From contig NZ_VOHA01000002.1 in NCBI RefSeq assembly GCF_007859315.1, positions 496,001 through 560,000 of the forward strand: a stretch of 64,000 bases of DNA, given 5' to 3'. Positions 17,320 to 26,506 of this stretch are shown one piece after another. This stretch comes from Reyranella sp. CPCC 100927 (GTDB taxonomy: Bacteria > Pseudomonadota > Alphaproteobacteria > Reyranellales > Reyranellaceae). A program made the position numbers and the translations under genes. Within the stretch, counting starts at the first letter, position 1. Each line of letters starts with the position of its first letter. The notes under the pieces are model-generated. The model did no database searches and was not told where the DNA came from. It saw only the letters and a program-made list of their open reading frames with translations.

Positions 17320-18317
17320 CCGAGCAGCCCAGCCTCGAGGTGCGTGACCTCGTCAAGCATTTCCCGATTCATGGCGGCCTGCTGCAGCGCCGGACCGGCG
17401 CCGTTCAGGCCGTCGACGGCGTGAGCTTCGCGATCCGCCGCGGCGAGACCTTGGGCCTGGTGGGCGAATCGGGTTGCGGCAAGTCGACGGTTGGCAAGAC
17501 CGTGCTGAAGCTGATGGATCCCACGTCCGGACAGATCCTGATCGGCGGCGCCGATGTCACGCATCTTGGTCCCAGCGCGATGTGGCCGCATCGGCGGCGT
17601 ATCCAGACCGTGTTCCAGGACCCCTACTCGTCGCTGAACCCGCGGCTCACCGCCGGCACCATCGTCGGCGAGCCGTTGGAGAACTTCGACATCGCCCGCG
17701 GCGCCGAGAAGGAAGAGCGCGTCGCCGCCCTTTTCCAGCGCGTGGGTTTGCGGCGCGACGCCATGGTGCGCTTCACCCACGAATTCTCCGGCGGCCAGCG
17801 CCAGCGGCTGGGTATCGCCAAGGCGCTGGCGGTCAATCCCGATGTGATCGTGGCCGACGAGCCGGTGTCGGCGCTCGACGTCTCGGTCCAGGCCCAGGTG
17901 CTGAACCTGCTGATCGACCTGCAGGACGAGTACCAGCTGGCCTACCTCTTCATCAGCCATGACCTGGCGGTGATGCGCCATATCAGCCACCGCATCGCGG
18001 TGATGTACCTGGGCCGCATCGTGGAGCTCACCGACAAGCGCAGCTTGTTCTCGACGCCGCTGCATCCCTACACCGAGGCCCTGCTGGCAGCGGCACCGAT
18101 TCCCGATCCGGTGCGCAAGCGCCGCGGTCGCATGATCCTGAAAGGCGACGTGCCCAGCCCGGCCAAGCCGCCCAGCGGCTGCCGTTTCCACACCCGCTGT
18201 CCCTACGCCCTGCCCGCCTGCAGCCAGGACGATCCACCGTTGGTCGAGGTCTCCCCCGGCCACCACGTGGCCTGCCTGCGCCGCCCGGTCGGCGGCGATC
18301 CAGCGCCGCTCTCTTAA
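17316..18317 (+). CDS. ABC transporter ATPase, DppF type
   Basis: 333 residues. Walker [11 protein letters not shown]-loop [11 protein letters not shown], signature FSGGQRQR, Walker [13 protein letters not shown]-terminal [10 protein letters not shown] motif. It overlaps the DppD-type gene by four bases (ATGA), showing tight coupling, and closes the five-gene operon. Its TAA is followed at once by a palindromic repeat that probably ends transcription. Confidence 0.94.
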   Translation: MTEQPSLEVRDLVKHFPIHGGLLQRRTGAVQAVDGVSFAIRRGETLGLVGESGCGKSTVGKTVLKLMDPTSGQILIGGADVTHLGPSAMWPHRRRIQTVFQDPYSSLNPRLTAGTIVGEPLENFDIARGAEKEERVAALFQRVGLRRDAMVRFTHEFSGGQRQRLGIAKALAVNPDVIVADEPVSALDVSVQAQVLNLLIDLQDEYQLAYLFISHDLAVMRHISHRIAVMYLGRIVELTDKRSLFSTPLHPYTEALLAAAPIPDPVRKRRGRMILKGDVPSPAKPPSGCRFHTRCPYALPACSQDDPPLVEVSPGHHVACLRRPVGGDPAPLS

Positions 18318-18465
18318 CCTCTCCCGCAAGCGGGAGAGGGAGGGGCCCATTGTGCGTTAGCGCAATGGGAGGGTGAGGGGCCACGCACAAGGCATCTCGT
18401 CCTTGGGCCCTCACCCGCCGAGCGCTGCGCGCTCGTCGACCTCTCCCGCTAAGCGGGAGAGGTGA
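18318..18465. repeat. Composite palindromic intergenic repeat at a convergent junction
   Basis: CCTCTCCCGC-AA-GCGGGAGAGG at the left, then GGGGCCCATTG.../...CAATGGGAGGG, a GGGCCCTCACCC block, and CCTCTCCCGC-TAA-GCGGGAGAGG at the right. The same arrangement recurs at 31650-31825. It lies between the converging DppF-type and amidase genes and includes the amidase stop codon. It is likely to act as a bidirectional terminator or mRNA end-stabiliser (inference). Confidence 0.8.
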
Positions 18466-19948
18466 AGACCGGCGGGTGGGTGACGATCGACTTCAGCTCG
18501 GGCACCGGCTTGGCGAGCTTGGTGAGATCCGGGCGCGGACGGCGCAAGGCGACGACTGCTTCGAACGCCTGCTCCATCGCGTGGGCGGCGCCCAGCAGGG
18601 CACGGTCGCCGCGGAAGCGGCCCACCACCTGCAGGCCGAACGGCATGCCGGCGTGGTCGGTGCCGCTGGGGATCGAAATCGCCGGGTTGGTGGCCAGGGT
18701 GACGAAATAGGTCGGCGCCAACCAGTGATAGTAGTTGCGCAGCTTCTGGCCGTTCATTTCCTCGAGGTAGAGCTTGGTCCACGGGAACGGCGACACCGGC
18801 GTCGTCGGCGCCAGCACCAGATCGTAGTCGCGGAACGTCTCCTGGAAGGTGCGGAAGATGCGGGTCTGCTCCAGGTGCGCCCAGGCGAAATCCGCCAGGC
18901 TCATCTTGGCGCCGATCTCGTAGTTGGCGCGCACGTTAGGGCCGAGCGACGCCGGATCCTTCTCGTAAGCCTCGCGGTAGCGGGCCAGGAAGCTTACGGC
19001 GCGGATCACGTCGAAGCAGCGGTCGGCCTCGCCGAAGTCGAACGCCACCTGATCGCAACGCGCGAAGAGATGCTGCATGGCCTGCACCTTGTCGCGCATG
19101 GTCTGGCGGATGGGTCCGTCGACCGGGCACTGACCGAAATCCTCGGTCCACGCCACGCGCAAACGGCCGAGATCGACGGGCGGCGGCACGGCGAAGGCTT
19201 CGCCGCCGGCGTCGTAGGACAGCGGATCGCGGTCATCAGGTGCCGCTTGCGCCGCCATCAATAGGCAGGTGTCGGCCACGGTGCGACCCATCGGACCCAG
19301 CACCGAGATCGGCGTCCAGCCCAGGCCACGACGCTCGACCGACACCACACCCGGCGACGGGCGGAAGCCGACGACGCCGTTCATCGCCGCCGGGATGCGC
19401 AGCGAGCCGCCGGTATCGGAGCCGGTGCACACCGGCAGCATGTCGCAGGCCAGCGCCACGGCCGAACCGCCGGACGAGCCACCGGCGTTGAGCAGTGGGT
19501 TGAACGGATTGCCGGTGGCGCCCCATACGCCGTTGCGGCTGTTGGCGCCGGCGCCGAACTCCGGCACGTTGGTCTTGCCGACGACCACCGCGCCGGCGGC
19601 GCGCACGCGCGCCACCATGGCGTTGTCCTGCGTCGGCACGAAGTCGCGGTAGAGCGGCGAGCCATACGTGGTCAGCAGCCCTTCGGTCTCCTCCAGATCC
19701 TTGATGCCGGTGGGCAGGCCATGCAGCAGTCCCAGCGCCTCGCCGTGGCGCACGGCCTGCTCGGCTTCCTTGGCTTCCTTGCGGGCCCGCTCATAGCAGG
19801 TCGCCGTCACGGCATTGACCGCCGGGTTCACCGCTGCAATGCGCGCGATGCAGGCCTCCAGCAATTCGACCGGCGAGACTTCCTTGCTGCCGATGCGGCG
19901 GCGCAGTTCCACTGCCGACAGAGACAGGAGTTGCTCGTTGGCTGCCAT
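18449..19948 (-). CDS. Amidase signature family hydrolase
   Basis: 499 residues, standard size. The Ser-cisSer-Lys triad is complete: Lys83 in GIKDLE, Ser158 in GGSSGGS, and nucleophile Ser182 in GSDTGGSLRIP. Hydrolyses an amide to a carboxylate and ammonia or amine in the cytosol; GatA, urea-amide and aryl-amide amidases share the fold. ATG 19948 follows GGAGAG. The last residues (VFTSPA) and the TAG are encoded by the palindromic repeat, so the original C-terminus has apparently been replaced by repeat sequence. It lies between two ABC operons and may act on an imported amide. Confidence 0.92.
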   Translation of the reverse strand: MAANEQLLSLSAVELRRRIGSKEVSPVELLEACIARIAAVNPAVNAVTATCYERARKEAKEAEQAVRHGEALGLLHGLPTGIKDLEETEGLLTTYGSPLYRDFVPTQDNAMVARVRAAGAVVVGKTNVPEFGAGANSRNGVWGATGNPFNPLLNAGGSSGGSAVALACDMLPVCTGSDTGGSLRIPAAMNGVVGFRPSPGVVSVERRGLGWTPISVLGPMGRTVADTCLLMAAQAAPDDRDPLSYDAGGEAFAVPPPVDLGRLRVAWTEDFGQCPVDGPIRQTMRDKVQAMQHLFARCDQVAFDFGEADRCFDVIRAVSFLARYREAYEKDPASLGPNVRANYEIGAKMSLADFAWAHLEQTRIFRTFQETFRDYDLVLAPTTPVSPFPWTKLYLEEMNGQKLRNYYHWLAPTYFVTLATNPAISIPSGTDHAGMPFGLQVVGRFRGDRALLGAAHAMEQAFEAVVALRRPRPDLTKLAKPVPELKSIVTHPPVFTSPA

Positions 19949-20099
19949 CGTTCGCTCTCCACGGGGCTCATTAGACGGACATCCATCCGACGCAGCCGCA
20001 GGGGCGTCAACTCTTTTCGCCCTGAGACGTGCGCCGCGCCGGACCGGTTGACGCCGCCATGAGCGCCCGCCAAGCTGACGGCACATAGGGAGGAAACCG

Positions 20100-21359
20100 A
20101 TGAACAAGACCTTTTCGCGCCGCCGCCTGATCAAGGCTGCCGGCGCGTCCGCCGCCGTCGCGACAGCCGGCTTCCCCGCCATCCTCAAGGCTCAGGGCGG
20201 CGGCACGATCAAGATCGGCGTGCCCACGATCCTGTCCGGCCGCGTCGCCCTGCTGGGTACCAGCAGCGTCGGCGGTCTGAAGACGGTCTTCGACAAGGTC
20301 AATGCGGCGGGCGGCATCGGCGGCAAGAAGATCGAGACGGTGGTGCGCGACTCCAAGGGCCAGCCGCAGGAAGCCGCCAAGGTGACGCGCGACCTGATCA
20401 ACAACGATGGCTGCCAGATCATCATCGATGCCGAGGCCTCCAGCGGCGCCTTCGCGGTGCACGAGGTGATCCGCGAAGTCGGCGTGCTGTGCATCCACAC
20501 CAACTCCGAGACCACGTCGCTGACGGCGGATCCCAAGCTGCATGTACCGACGGCGTTCCGCACGGCGCGCCAGGGCATCCACGACGCGATCGGCGGCGGC
20601 GAGTACGCCGCCCGCATCGCCAAGGCCAAGAACCTCAAGAAGTGGGTGACCTGCTCGCCCGACTATGCCTACGGCCGCTCCAACACCGCGGAGTTCATGG
20701 AATATGCCAAGCACTTCGACGGCTCGATCCAGGTGGTCGAGGAGTCGTGGCCCAAGCTGTTCCAGCCCGACTACACCGAGGTGGTCACCAAGGTCCTGAA
20801 TGCCAAGGCCGACGCCATGTACTCGGCCCTGTGGGGCGGCGACCTGGTGTCGTTCATCGACCAGGGCAACCTGTACGGCCTGTTCGACAAGCTGACCTGC
20901 TTCATGGTCAATCTCGGCGACTATGGCGTCGTCGACGAGGTGAAGCAGTTCCCCGAGGGCGTCCACTCGGGCGGCCGCTACAACCGCACCGTGCCGGCCA
21001 CGCCGGAGAACGAAGCCTGGTATCAGGACTACGTGAAGATCAACAAGAGCAAGCCCACCAACTGGTCGTGGGAAAACGCGGTTGCCGCGCAGATGCTTGT
21101 CGAGGCGCTGACCAAGACCGCCGGCGACACCAACGGCAAGAAGCTGGCGGAGGTGATCAAGGGCATGACGATCAAGTCGCCCTGGGGCGCCGACGGAACG
21201 CTGACCATGCGGGCCGAGGACAACACGCTGATCAACTACATCATCGGCTATGGCCTGTCGCAGCCCAAGGAGCCGTTCATCAGCGCCTTCCAGTCGTCGA
21301 ACTGGCAGGCGATCCTCGAGCTCGAAAAGCAGTGGAAGAAGAAGCAGGGCTACGCCTGA
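20100..21359 (+). CDS. ABC substrate-binding protein, LivK-like (branched-chain amino acid/amide family)
   Basis: 419 residues. A twin-arginine signal (SRRRLIKAAGAS) with hydrophobic stretch to about residue 32 implies export in folded form. The periplasmic-binding type I fold shows IKIGVPTILSGR, FDKVNAAGGIGGKKIE, and GQPQEAAKVTRDLI motifs. Binds an amino acid, amide or aromatic carboxylate for the LivHMGF complex that follows. ATG follows GGGAGGAAACCG. It is divergent from the amidase, which raises the chance that an amide or its product is the ligand. Confidence 0.93.
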   Translation: MNKTFSRRRLIKAAGASAAVATAGFPAILKAQGGGTIKIGVPTILSGRVALLGTSSVGGLKTVFDKVNAAGGIGGKKIETVVRDSKGQPQEAAKVTRDLINNDGCQIIIDAEASSGAFAVHEVIREVGVLCIHTNSETTSLTADPKLHVPTAFRTARQGIHDAIGGGEYAARIAKAKNLKKWVTCSPDYAYGRSNTAEFMEYAKHFDGSIQVVEESWPKLFQPDYTEVVTKVLNAKADAMYSALWGGDLVSFIDQGNLYGLFDKLTCFMVNLGDYGVVDEVKQFPEGVHSGGRYNRTVPATPENEAWYQDYVKINKSKPTNWSWENAVAAQMLVEALTKTAGDTNGKKLAEVIKGMTIKSPWGADGTLTMRAEDNTLINYIIGYGLSQPKEPFISAFQSSNWQAILELEKQWKKKQGYA

Positions 21360-21374
21360 TCTGGAAGCACCACC

Positions 21375-22277
21375 TTGGAAATCGACGCGCTGGCGCGCTG
21401 TTTCGGAACCGCGTCCTGCCTGGTGACGCAGCTCACCAGCGGGCTGATCATCGGCATGCTGTTGTTCTTGATCGCGTCCGGCGTGACGCTGATCTTCGGC
21501 GTGCTGAACATCATCAACTTCGCGCACGGCTCGCTCTACATGGCCGGCGCCTATGCCGCCTGGACTTTGTACCAGGTGACGGGCAGCTATTTCCTCTCGG
21601 CCGCGGGCGCCGCCGCCGTGGTCGGCATCCTGGGCGTCCTGTTCGAGCGCCTGCTGATGAGCCGGGTCTACGGCTCCAACGTGCTGATGCAGCTGCTGGT
21701 GTGCTATGCGGTCGTGCTGATCTGCGATGATCTGGTGAAGATCCTCTGGGGGCCCAGCTATCTGTCGATGGGCATGCCCAAGGAGTTCCGCCTGCCGCCT
21801 TATCGCATCTTCGGCGGCGTTGTGCCGCCGTTCTACCTGTTCATGATCGTGACCGCGATGGCGATCGGCATCGTGCTGTGGCTGGTCATCACCCGCACGC
21901 GTTTCGGGAAGATCGTACGGGCGGCGGCGATCAACGGCCCCATGGTGTCGGCGCTCGGCATCCGCGTGAACCTCTACTACGCCGCCGTCTTCGGACTGGG
22001 CAGCGCGCTCGCCGGCGTCGCGGGCGCGCTCGCCGCGCCGGTGCGATCGCTGACTCCCGGCATGGGCTTCTCGATCCTGATCGAGTCCTTCATCGTCACC
22101 GTGATCGGCGGCATGGGATCGATCGGCGGCGCCTTCCTCGCCTCGATCATCCTGGGGATGACGCGCGCCTTCGGCAGCGTCGGCTTCCCGCTGTTCGTCG
22201 ACGGCGTGATGTTCCTGATGATGGCCCTGGTCCTGATCTTCAAGCCCAGCGGCCTGTTCGGCCGCGCACAAGGATAG
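21375..22277 (+). CDS. Branched-chain amino acid-type ABC permease, LivH
   Basis: 300 residues, about eight membrane segments. GVTLIFGVLNIINFAHGSLYMAGAY is the LivH N-terminal signature region and GGMGSIGGAFLAS the C-terminal one. The start is a TTG at 21375, 9 bases after GGAAG; no ATG precedes the conserved region. Inner-membrane channel half, with LivM as partner. Confidence 0.9.
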   Translation: MEIDALARCFGTASCLVTQLTSGLIIGMLLFLIASGVTLIFGVLNIINFAHGSLYMAGAYAAWTLYQVTGSYFLSAAGAAAVVGILGVLFERLLMSRVYGSNVLMQLLVCYAVVLICDDLVKILWGPSYLSMGMPKEFRLPPYRIFGGVVPPFYLFMIVTAMAIGIVLWLVITRTRFGKIVRAAAINGPMVSALGIRVNLYYAAVFGLGSALAGVAGALAAPVRSLTPGMGFSILIESFIVTVIGGMGSIGGAFLASIILGMTRAFGSVGFPLFVDGVMFLMMALVLIFKPSGLFGRAQG

Positions 22278-22282
22278 CGCCC

Positions 22283-23278
22283 ATGACCGGACGTTGGCGG
22301 GACCTCGGCTGGGCGGGTCTCGGGCTGGTGGCGCTGCTGCTGGTGGCCGTGGTCGACGCCCGGCCGGCGATCCGCGATTTCATCATGTTCGCCATGGCCT
22401 ACGGGCTGCTGGCGATGTCGCTCAACCTGCTGATCGGCTACACCGGCCTGGTGTCGTTCGGGCATGCGATGTTCTTCGCCTCGGGTGCCTATGCCTTCGG
22501 GCTCGCCATGCAGTCCGGCCATTTCTCGGTCCCGGCCGCTTTCGTGTTCGCGATCGCACTGACCGCCGCTCTGGCCCTGGTCGTCGGCGCCATCTGCGTG
22601 CGCCTCAACGAGATCTATTTCGCCTTCCTGACGCTGGCGTTCCAGATGCTGCTCTACAACCTGATCCTGGGCTGGGTCTCGTTCACCGGCGGCGACCAGG
22701 GCTTGATGGGCGGTATCCCGCGGCCGAAATTCCTCGGCATCGATCTGGCCGACCGCTTGCAGCTCTACGTCTTCTGCTCGGTCGCGTTCGTGATCTGCAT
22801 GGTGATCATGCGCCAGATCGTGACGTCGCCGTTCGGCTATACGCTGCGTCTGATCCGCGACAACCAGGATCGTGCCGCCTTCCTCGGCGTCGACGTGGTG
22901 CGCGTCAAGCTGGTCTGCTTCGTGATCTCGGCCTGCATCGCCTCTGTCGGCGGCATCCTGCTGGCGCTCTTCGTGTCGGGCGCCTACCCCAACTTCGCCT
23001 TCTGGACCACGTCGGGCGAATCCATCTTCATGATCATGCTGGGCGGCTCGCGCGTGTTCCTGGGGCCGCTGCTGGGCACGATCATCCTGCGCGTCCTGAA
23101 CGACGTGACGGTGGTCTACACCAGCCATACCGAGCTGGTGCTGGGCATCGTGATCCTGATTTTCGTGCTGGGCCTGCGCAAGGGTGTCCTTGACCTGATC
23201 GCCGACCGGATCGAGACCCGCGAGCAGCAGAAGGCGTTCAGCCAGCGCGACGCCGCCGATGCCGGCAAGGCGTCCTGA
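22283..23278 (+). CDS. Branched-chain amino acid-type ABC permease, LivM
   Basis: 331 residues, about ten membrane segments. Signature region SLNLLIGYTGLVSFGHAMFF, then RLIRDNQDRAAFLGVDV, and LGGSRVFLGPLLGT. Starts five bases after livH. The hydrophilic tail after residue 300 is cytoplasmic. Second channel half of the importer. Confidence 0.93.
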   Translation: MTGRWRDLGWAGLGLVALLLVAVVDARPAIRDFIMFAMAYGLLAMSLNLLIGYTGLVSFGHAMFFASGAYAFGLAMQSGHFSVPAAFVFAIALTAALALVVGAICVRLNEIYFAFLTLAFQMLLYNLILGWVSFTGGDQGLMGGIPRPKFLGIDLADRLQLYVFCSVAFVICMVIMRQIVTSPFGYTLRLIRDNQDRAAFLGVDVVRVKLVCFVISACIASVGGILLALFVSGAYPNFAFWTTSGESIFMIMLGGSRVFLGPLLGTIILRVLNDVTVVYTSHTELVLGIVILIFVLGLRKGVLDLIADRIETREQQKAFSQRDAADAGKAS

Positions 23279-23279
23279 C

Positions 23280-24053
23280 ATGGCGGCATCCGACGCCCTG
23301 CTCAGGATCGAGGGACTGAGCAAGTCCTTTGGCGGTGTCGCGGCCATGCGCGACGTGTCGCTGGCGTTCCCTGCCCGCTCGCTGTCGGCCGTGATCGGCC
23401 CCAACGGCGCCGGCAAGACGACATTCTTCAACCTCATCTCCGGCCGCTTCAAAGCCGATACCGGCCGCATTCTGCTCGACGGCGCCGACATCGTTGGCGC
23501 CAGCCGGCAGGAGATCGTGCGCCGCGGCATCGGCCGCGCCTTCCAGGTGGCAAGCCTGTTTCCGACCCTCACGGTGGCCCAGGCGCTCGCCGCATCGGGT
23601 CATGCGCGCCAGCGCAGCGAGACCCGCAAGCTGTCGCAGTTCCCCTCGCCGCCGGCGACCGAAGCGGCGCGCGAGGTGATGGCGCAATTGAACCTGACAC
23701 GGGTGGCCGACGTGCTGAGCAGCAACCTCAGCCACGGCGATCAGAAGCTGCTCGACATCGGCTTGGCCCTGATGCTGCAGCCGCGCGTGTTGTTGCTGGA
23801 CGAGCCGACCGCCGGCATGGGACCGGAGGAACGCTGGCAGATGATCGAGACCGTGCAGCGGCTGTGGCGCGAGCGTGATCTGACGTTGATCTTCATCGAG
23901 CACGACATGGATATCGTGTTCAAGGTCGCCGAGACGGTGCGCGTGCTGTCCTATGGCGCCGTGCTGGCCGAAGGCACGCCCGACGAAATCCGGCGCAATC
24001 CGGCCGTGATCGAGGCCTACCTCGGCAAATCGGCGCAGGGAGCGACCGCATGA
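23280..24053 (+). CDS. Branched-chain amino acid-type ABC ATPase, LivG
   Basis: 257 residues. Walker A GPNGAGKTT, signature LSHGDQK (the LSHGxQ form seen in urea/short-chain amide and related LivG proteins), Walker B LLLDEPTAGM, H-loop IEHD. ATG 23280 follows the LivM stop by one base. Energises import together with LivF. Confidence 0.93.
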   Translation: MAASDALLRIEGLSKSFGGVAAMRDVSLAFPARSLSAVIGPNGAGKTTFFNLISGRFKADTGRILLDGADIVGASRQEIVRRGIGRAFQVASLFPTLTVAQALAASGHARQRSETRKLSQFPSPPATEAAREVMAQLNLTRVADVLSSNLSHGDQKLLDIGLALMLQPRVLLLDEPTAGMGPEERWQMIETVQRLWRERDLTLIFIEHDMDIVFKVAETVRVLSYGAVLAEGTPDEIRRNPAVIEAYLGKSAQGATA

Positions 24054-24778
24054 GCGCACCAGCCGCCGATGCGCCGATCCTGAGCGTCGCCAACATCGAC
24101 GTCTTCTATGGTGCCAGCCAGATCCTGTTCGGCGTGTCGCTGGATGTCGAACGCGGACAGTCGTTGGCGCTGCTGGGCCGCAACGGCGCCGGCAAGAGCA
24201 CGACCATGAAGGCCATCATCGGCTTGGCGCCGCCCCGTGCCGGCACGATCAAGGTGCGCGGCCAGGAGATGCAGCGCCGTTCGGCCGACCAGATCGCACG
24301 TGCCGGCATCGGCTTCGTGCCCGAGGACCGCCAGGTCTTTCCCGAACACTCGGTCGAAGACAACCTGCTGATCGGCGCCAAGAAGAGCGCCGAGGGCCGG
24401 TCGGACTGGACGACGGCGCGGATCTACGACGTATTCCCGATCCTGGCCGGCATGCGCGGCCGCATGGCCGGACGCCTGTCGGGCGGCGAGCAGCAGATGC
24501 TGACCATTGCCCGCACGCTGATGGGCAATCCCGACGTGCTGCTGCTGGATGAACCAAGCGAGGGCCTGGCGCCGATCATCGTCGAGAAGATCGGCGAGCT
24601 GGTAAAGCAGCTGCGCCAGATGAACGTCACCTTGATCGTCGCCGAGCAGAACATGCATTTCTGCCTCGACATCGCCAGCCACGTCGCCGTGATCGACAAG
24701 GGCCACATCGTCTACCGCGACTCGATCGAGGGCCTGACGGCCAACGACGAGGTGAAGCGGCGCTATCTCGCGGTGTAG
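24050..24778 (+). CDS. Branched-chain amino acid-type ABC ATPase, LivF
   Basis: 242 residues. Walker A GRNGAGKST, signature LSGGEQQML, Walker B LLLDEPSEGLAP, and VAEQN at the H-loop position where LivF proteins typically lack the usual His. Overlaps livG by four bases (ATGA) and ends the five-gene operon; a palindromic repeat follows 41 bp downstream. Confidence 0.94.
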   Translation: MSAPAADAPILSVANIDVFYGASQILFGVSLDVERGQSLALLGRNGAGKSTTMKAIIGLAPPRAGTIKVRGQEMQRRSADQIARAGIGFVPEDRQVFPEHSVEDNLLIGAKKSAEGRSDWTTARIYDVFPILAGMRGRMAGRLSGGEQQMLTIARTLMGNPDVLLLDEPSEGLAPIIVEKIGELVKQLRQMNVTLIVAEQNMHFCLDIASHVAVIDKGHIVYRDSIEGLTANDEVKRRYLAV

Positions 24779-24819
24779 CGATCGGCCTTAGCGAACTCTC
24801 CCGTCAGCCTCGTACCTGC

Positions 24820-24900
24820 TGTCATCCCGAGCGCAGCGAGGGATCTTTTGACGCACCGCACGCCATCTTCAGAAGATCCCTCGCTACGCTCGGGATGACA
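24820..24900. repeat. Long-stem intergenic palindrome (TGTCATCCCGAGCG type)
   Basis: Left arm TGTCATCCCGAGCGCAGCG continuing into AGGGATCTT; right arm AAGATCCCT continuing into CGCTACGCTCGGGATGACA. About 28 pairs with one mismatch around a 25-base loop. A second copy is at 34011-34097. It lies at the convergent end of livF and the desaturase gene, and the desaturase frame runs through the whole repeat. Confidence 0.85.
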
Positions 24901-25868
24901 GTTCCCGATGCGCGAACGTCGCACCATCGGCACGGGCGGGCTACCGGCTTGGCCGCGTCGTCGAGCGCAACGAGTTCGGGGCGGGCCGGCAGGTCCTGCG
25001 GCAGGCGCAGATTCCACACCAGGCCGAGACGGTGCAACGCGACCAGCAGCCACCAGCCTGGATCCCACTCGCCCGGATGCAGTCCCAGGCGGGCCGAACC
25101 GGGATAGGCATGGTGATTGTTGTGCCAGCTCTCGCCCATGGTCAGCAGCGAGGTCAGGCGGATATTGCGCCCCTGCACGGCGGCACCTCGCACTTCGTAG
25201 TGCATGTCGCCATGGTTGTGGGCGAAGTAACCGATCAGCCAGTGGCCGAATACGCCGGCCGTCACGCGCGCGCAGGTACCCCAGAACACGAAGGCCCAGC
25301 CACCGCAGGCGTACAGCAGCAGCGCCGGCGGCAATTGCTGCAACATCCATGTCCGTTCGAGGAACCGGTAGAAGCGATCCTCGGCAATGCGCGGTTCGAG
25401 CGCGAGCGCCGGCGGCCGCACCAGGCGCAGATCGCAATGCAGTTGCCACCATGCGTCCTTCCAGAACGCGCTGCCGTGGCGCAGGTAGTCGTGGCAGACC
25501 GTCAGCCGCTGCGCATAGTCGCGCAGGTCGTGCTGGCGCAGCAGGCCCAGCGGCCCGGCCAGCCCGACCTGCACGCCGCAATAGACCAGCACGTATTCCA
25601 GCCACTTCGGACACTGGTAGCTGTCATGGATCAGCTTGCGGTGGCTACCCAGCGAATGCCCCAGCAGCAGAACGGCACCCGTGCAGACGACAAAGACCAG
25701 GAAAGCCGCCCAGGTGAACGTCAGGGCGCCGCCCACCACGGCGGCAACCGCCATGCCCGTGAACCAGGCCGACTTGACCGGCGAGAAGCGCACGTCACCC
25801 AGCACGACGTCATCGACATGGTCCGTGCTGACCCGGTGAGTCTTCAGGCTGTCCGCAACCCTCTGCAT
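24822..25868 (-). CDS. Membrane fatty acid desaturase (acyl-CoA desaturase-like)
   Basis: 348 residues. Hydrophobic segments at about 35-70, 90-110 and 178-210. His motifs for a di-iron centre: GHSLGSHRKLIH (71-81), HNHGDMH (218-223) and HNNHH (249-253). The spacing differs from classical delta-9 desaturases, whose second box is HRxHH, so it is a divergent branch. It would introduce a double bond in a membrane acyl chain. ATG 25868 follows AGGAGG. Residues from about 324 to the end (IPSVARDLL...DPSLRSG) and the stop are encoded by the palindromic repeat. The ArsR gene 50 bp upstream on the same strand probably controls it. Confidence 0.85.
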   Translation of the reverse strand: MQRVADSLKTHRVSTDHVDDVVLGDVRFSPVKSAWFTGMAVAAVVGGALTFTWAAFLVFVVCTGAVLLLGHSLGSHRKLIHDSYQCPKWLEYVLVYCGVQVGLAGPLGLLRQHDLRDYAQRLTVCHDYLRHGSAFWKDAWWQLHCDLRLVRPPALALEPRIAEDRFYRFLERTWMLQQLPPALLLYACGGWAFVFWGTCARVTAGVFGHWLIGYFAHNHGDMHYEVRGAAVQGRNIRLTSLLTMGESWHNNHHAYPGSARLGLHPGEWDPGWWLLVALHRLGLVWNLRLPQDLPARPELVALDDAAKPVARPCRWCDVRASGTVIPSVARDLLKMACGASKDPSLRSG

Positions 25869-25918
25869 GGCACCACCTCCTGCTCGGGCGGATCGTGTGG
25901 ATCGTGTGGACACTGATT

Positions 25919-26272
25919 TCAGGCTGATGATGGACTGCGTCTTGCCGCTGCGGATGGCGCCCTCTTGCGCGCGATCGAGCGGGACTCGCGTTTCAACGGT
26001 CGTCCCACCGGGCACAATTCGAAGGCGTAGCCGGTCAGACTGTTGACCAGGCTGTCGGCATTGAGCCTGTAGAACACGAACTGGCCGCGCCGTTCGCTCA
26101 TCACGAGACCGGCGTTCTCGAGAACAGACAGATGCCGCGACACGGCGGGCGCGCTCATGGCGAAGCGTTCCGCGAGGTCGGATGTACTGAGCTCGGCCTC
26201 CGACAGGTAGGCGAGAATCTGCCGGCGCGGCGCGGACGCCAGGGCGTCAAAGATTTTTCCGAGATCCGACAT
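25919..26272 (-). CDS. ArsR family transcriptional repressor
   Basis: 117 residues; winged helix from about 5 to 85 with the recognition region APAVSRHLSVLENAGLV. No Cys metal-binding box is present in the helix (only one Cys, in FELCPVGRP), so metal sensing is unlikely and a non-metal signal or autorepression is expected. A basic C-terminal tail follows. ATG 26272 or TTG 26278 are both possible. It precedes the desaturase on the same strand with 50 bp between, and a perfect inverted repeat lies just upstream of its start. Confidence 0.88.
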   Translation of the reverse strand: MSDLGKIFDALASAPRRQILAYLSEAELSTSDLAERFAMSAPAVSRHLSVLENAGLVMSERRGQFVFYRLNADSLVNSLTGYAFELCPVGRPLKRESRSIARKRAPSAAARRSPSSA

Positions 26273-26280
26273 CTTCAATG

Positions 26281-26298
26281 ATTAACTAATTTGTTAAT
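26281..26298. promoter_or_regulatory. Candidate ArsR operator: ATTAAC-N6-GTTAAT
   Basis: Perfect six-base inverted repeat in an AT-rich island inside otherwise GC-rich DNA, nine bases upstream of the ArsR start. Position and symmetry fit an autoregulatory operator overlapping the promoter of the arsR-desaturase operon. Confidence 0.55.
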
Positions 26299-26404
26299 TC
26301 ATTAAACGACAAGGAAGTCCCCTGTCAATGCCTTGCCGCGGGTGCGATCGGGCGTCATGCCCCTGCGCCAGGCAAGGTCAAATCACGGTATCCGGCGTAT
26401 TGGC

Positions 26405-26433
26405 TCACCTCCCGCCTACGCGGGGAGAGGTGA
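26405..26433. repeat. Short palindromic intergenic repeat (TCACCTC/GAGGTGA arms)
   Basis: TCACCTCCCGC-CTACG-CGGGGAGAGGTGA, a single-hairpin copy of the repeat found at 18318 and 31650, placed 74 bp upstream of the binding-protein gene at 26507. Confidence 0.65.
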
Positions 26434-26506
26434 AACAGCAGCATCCTTGCGAGCCTTGTGACAACCCGCCTATGCTCCGGCCCGGGGTGATAGCCGGAGG
26501 ATTGAG

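Noticed and set aside
20007-22271. 754-codon open frame on the minus strand opposite livK and livH
   Set aside because: Antisense of two well-supported transporter genes; repetitive His/Asp/Gln-rich reading, no recognisable domain.
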